DNA from: Prosopocoilus inquinatus
Lineage: Eukaryota > Arthropoda > Insecta > Coleoptera > Lucanidae
NCBI GenBank assembly: GCA_036172665.1
Contig: JAYKNF010000028.1
Location: 124,001-188,000, forward strand
DNA: 64,000 nucleotides
Direction: 5' to 3'
The notes under the pieces are model-generated. The model was not told the origin of the DNA, ran no database searches, and saw only the letters and a program-made list of their open reading frames with translations. Shown here one piece after another: positions 62,422-64,000 of this stretch (position 1 is the stretch's first letter; every line of letters starts with the position of its first letter). The position numbers were made by a program, and so were the translations under genes.

Positions 62422-64000
62422 GGATCGATTAGATACAGCACAGGAACAACGCTAATACGTGTTGTTTCGTTTAAAACTATTTAAAGCTTCTGCTGCGTCC
62501 GAAAATTTCGTATCTCACATCAGAGTTACTGGAGTCCATCGAAACGTCAAATAACATAGTAGATAAGTAAGGATCGATTAGATACATCACAGGAACAACG
62601 CTAATGCGTGTTGTTTCGTTTAAAACTATTTCCAGCTCCTGCTGCGTCCAAAAACTTTGTATCTCACATCAGAGTTACTGGAGTCCATCCAAACGTAAAA
62701 TAACATGATAGATGAGTAAGGATCGATTAGATACATCACAGGAACATAGCTAATGCGTGTTGTTTCGTTTTAAACTATTTCCAGCTTCTGCTGCGTCCGA
62801 AAACGTCGTATCTAACATCAGAGTTACTGGAGTCCATCGAAACGACAAATAACATGATAGATAAGTAAGGATCGATTAGATACATCACAGGAACAACGCT
62901 AATACGTGTTGTTTCGTTTAAAACTATTTCCAGCTCCTGCTACGTCCAAAAACTTTGTATCTCACATCAGAGTTACTGGAGTCCATCCAAACGTAAAATA
63001 ACATGATAGATGAGTAAGGATCGATTAGATACATCACAGGAACAACGCTAATGCGTGTTGTTTCGTTTAAAACTATTTCCAGCTTCTGCTGCGTCCGAAA
63101 ATTTCGTATCTCACATCAAGGTTACTGGAGTCCATCCAAACGTCAAATAACATGTTAGATAAGTAAGGATCGTTTAGATACATCACAGGAACAACGCTAA
63201 TACGTGTTGTTTCGTTTAAAACTATTTCCAGCTCCTGCTGCGTCCAAAAACTTCGTATCTCACATCAGAATTACTGGAGTCCATCCAAACGTCAAATAAC
63301 ATGATAGATGAGTAAGGATCGATTAGATACATCACAGGAACAACGCTAATACGTGTTGTTTCGTTTAAAACTATTTCCAGTTTCTGCTGCGTCCGAAAAC
63401 GTCGTATCTCACATCAAAGTTACTGGAGTCCATCCAAACGTCAAATAACATGTTAGATAAGTAAGGATCGTTTAGATACATCACAGGAACAACGCTAATA
63501 GGTGTTGTTTCGTTTAAAACTATTTCCAGCTGCTGCTGCGTCCGAAAACGTCGTACCTCACATCAGAATTACTGGAGTCCATCCATACGACAAATAACAT
63601 GTTAGATAAGTAAGGATCGTTTAGATACATCACAGGAACAACGCTAATACGTGTTGTTTCGTTCAAAACTATTTCCAGCTTCTGCTGCATCCTAGAACTT
63701 TGTATCTCACATCAGAGTTACTGGAGTCCGTCCAAACGTCAAATAACAAGATAGATGAGTAAGGATCGATTAGATACATCACAGGAACAACGCTAATATG
63801 TGTTGTTTCGTTTAAAACTATTTCCAGCTGCTGCTGCTTCCGAAAATTTCGTATCTCACATTAGAGTTACTGGAGTCCATCGAAACGTCAAATAACATAA
63901 TAGCTAAGAAAGGATCGATTAGATATATCACAGGAACAACGCTAATACGTGTTGTTTCGTTCAAAACTATTTCCTGCTTCTGCTGCGTCCAAAAACTTTG
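62422..64000. repeat. 13-mer HOR copy 2 grading into region-B-type sequence
   Basis: Matches copy 1 to about 63390. From about 61851 to 63720 the order also follows region B 6992-8861 at an offset of 54859. After that it follows 9540-9886 at an offset of 54114, five monomers having been skipped. The window ends inside a TTTCCTGC monomer. Confidence 0.82.

Larger units (their letters stand above)
1..64000. repeat. 149-bp tandem satellite array spanning the whole window
   Basis: Every stretch read is a variant of one 149-bp unit. Successive units start at 1, 150, 299, 448, 597, 746 and 895, and spacing stays at multiples of 149 through the window except at a few indel-bearing monomers. All units share blocks such as GTTTCGTT, CTATTTCC, TCTGCTGCGTCC, TATCTCACATCAGAG, AAATAACAT and TTAGATACATCACAGGAACA. 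A consensus unit counted by hand has 48 A, 30 C, 28 G and 43 T (38.9% GC). All units have one orientation and no foreign DNA interrupts them. Such long homogeneous arrays are known from eukaryotic centromeres and heterochromatin; the centromere assignment is inference, and the species is not recognised. Confidence 0.98.

Noticed and set aside
1..64000. CRISPR-like array
   Set aside because: The repeats are 149 bp and contiguous, with no unique spacers between short repeats; variation is spread along the whole unit.
1..64000. Known satellites: alpha satellite, Arabidopsis 178-bp, CentO/CentC
   Set aside because: Unit length and sequence do not match any of these as I know them; a database search was not possible.
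1..64000. A new defence, metabolic or mobile gene system
   Set aside because: No stretch departs from the 149-bp satellite for more than a few tens of bases, so there is no room for protein-coding genes.

Overview
The whole 64 kb window is one uninterrupted, head-to-tail satellite DNA array. The repeat unit is 149 bp, about 39% GC by hand count of a consensus monomer, so the window holds roughly 430 monomers. All lie in the same orientation on the + strand as given. I see no protein gene, tRNA, rRNA, transposable element, CRISPR array or non-satellite spacer. This is the signature of a eukaryotic centromeric, pericentromeric or other heterochromatic satellite. The species cannot be named: the monomer is not one I recognise (it is not 171-bp alpha satellite, Arabidopsis 178-bp, or maize/rice CentC/CentO). 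Unit length near 150 bp suits plant or invertebrate centromere repeats, but that is an inference.

The array is strongly hierarchical. Monomer variants recur in fixed order as higher-order repeats (HORs), and the HOR changes along the window. Region A (1-4887) is a near-perfect 7-mer HOR of 1043 bp, 4.7 copies. Region B (about 4888-26315) is built from a giant unit of 43 to 53 monomers (6413 and 7903 bp), with an internal 10-monomer duplication, then nested 16-mer (2383 bp) and 15-mer (2234 bp) duplications. Region C (about 26316-39945) has 14-mer/13-mer, 10-mer and 15-mer units made from about five recurring monomer types. Region D (about 38366-50132) is a 40-mer duplicated once (5964 bp offset), with a small inverted scar at the junction. 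Region E (about 51490-57290) is a 16/17-mer HOR tagged by a truncated 104-bp monomer. Region F (about 57420-64000) has a 9-mer (1341 bp) and a 13-mer (1937 bp), and its last 2 kb returns to region B sequence some 55 kb upstream.

Monomer length is almost invariant at 149 bp, so the few exceptions act as lineage markers for each duplication: -1, +7, +1, +2, -45, -1, +3 and -8. The eight 87-codon minus-strand open frames at 26253, 40707, 42943, 46671, 48907, 52141, 54629 and 56968 are by-products of a +1 (150-bp) monomer that happens to keep frame across two monomers; I do not regard them as genes.

The biology shown is therefore satellite evolution: local amplification, unequal exchange and template-switch scars, rather than an encoded system. 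Features with possible chromatin meaning are the nucleosome-sized unit, a half-match to the CENP-B box in each monomer, a dyad at each monomer junction, and an unexpectedly high CpG content. HOR boundaries were found by comparing diagnostic variants by eye; edges are accurate to tens of bases unless stated otherwise.
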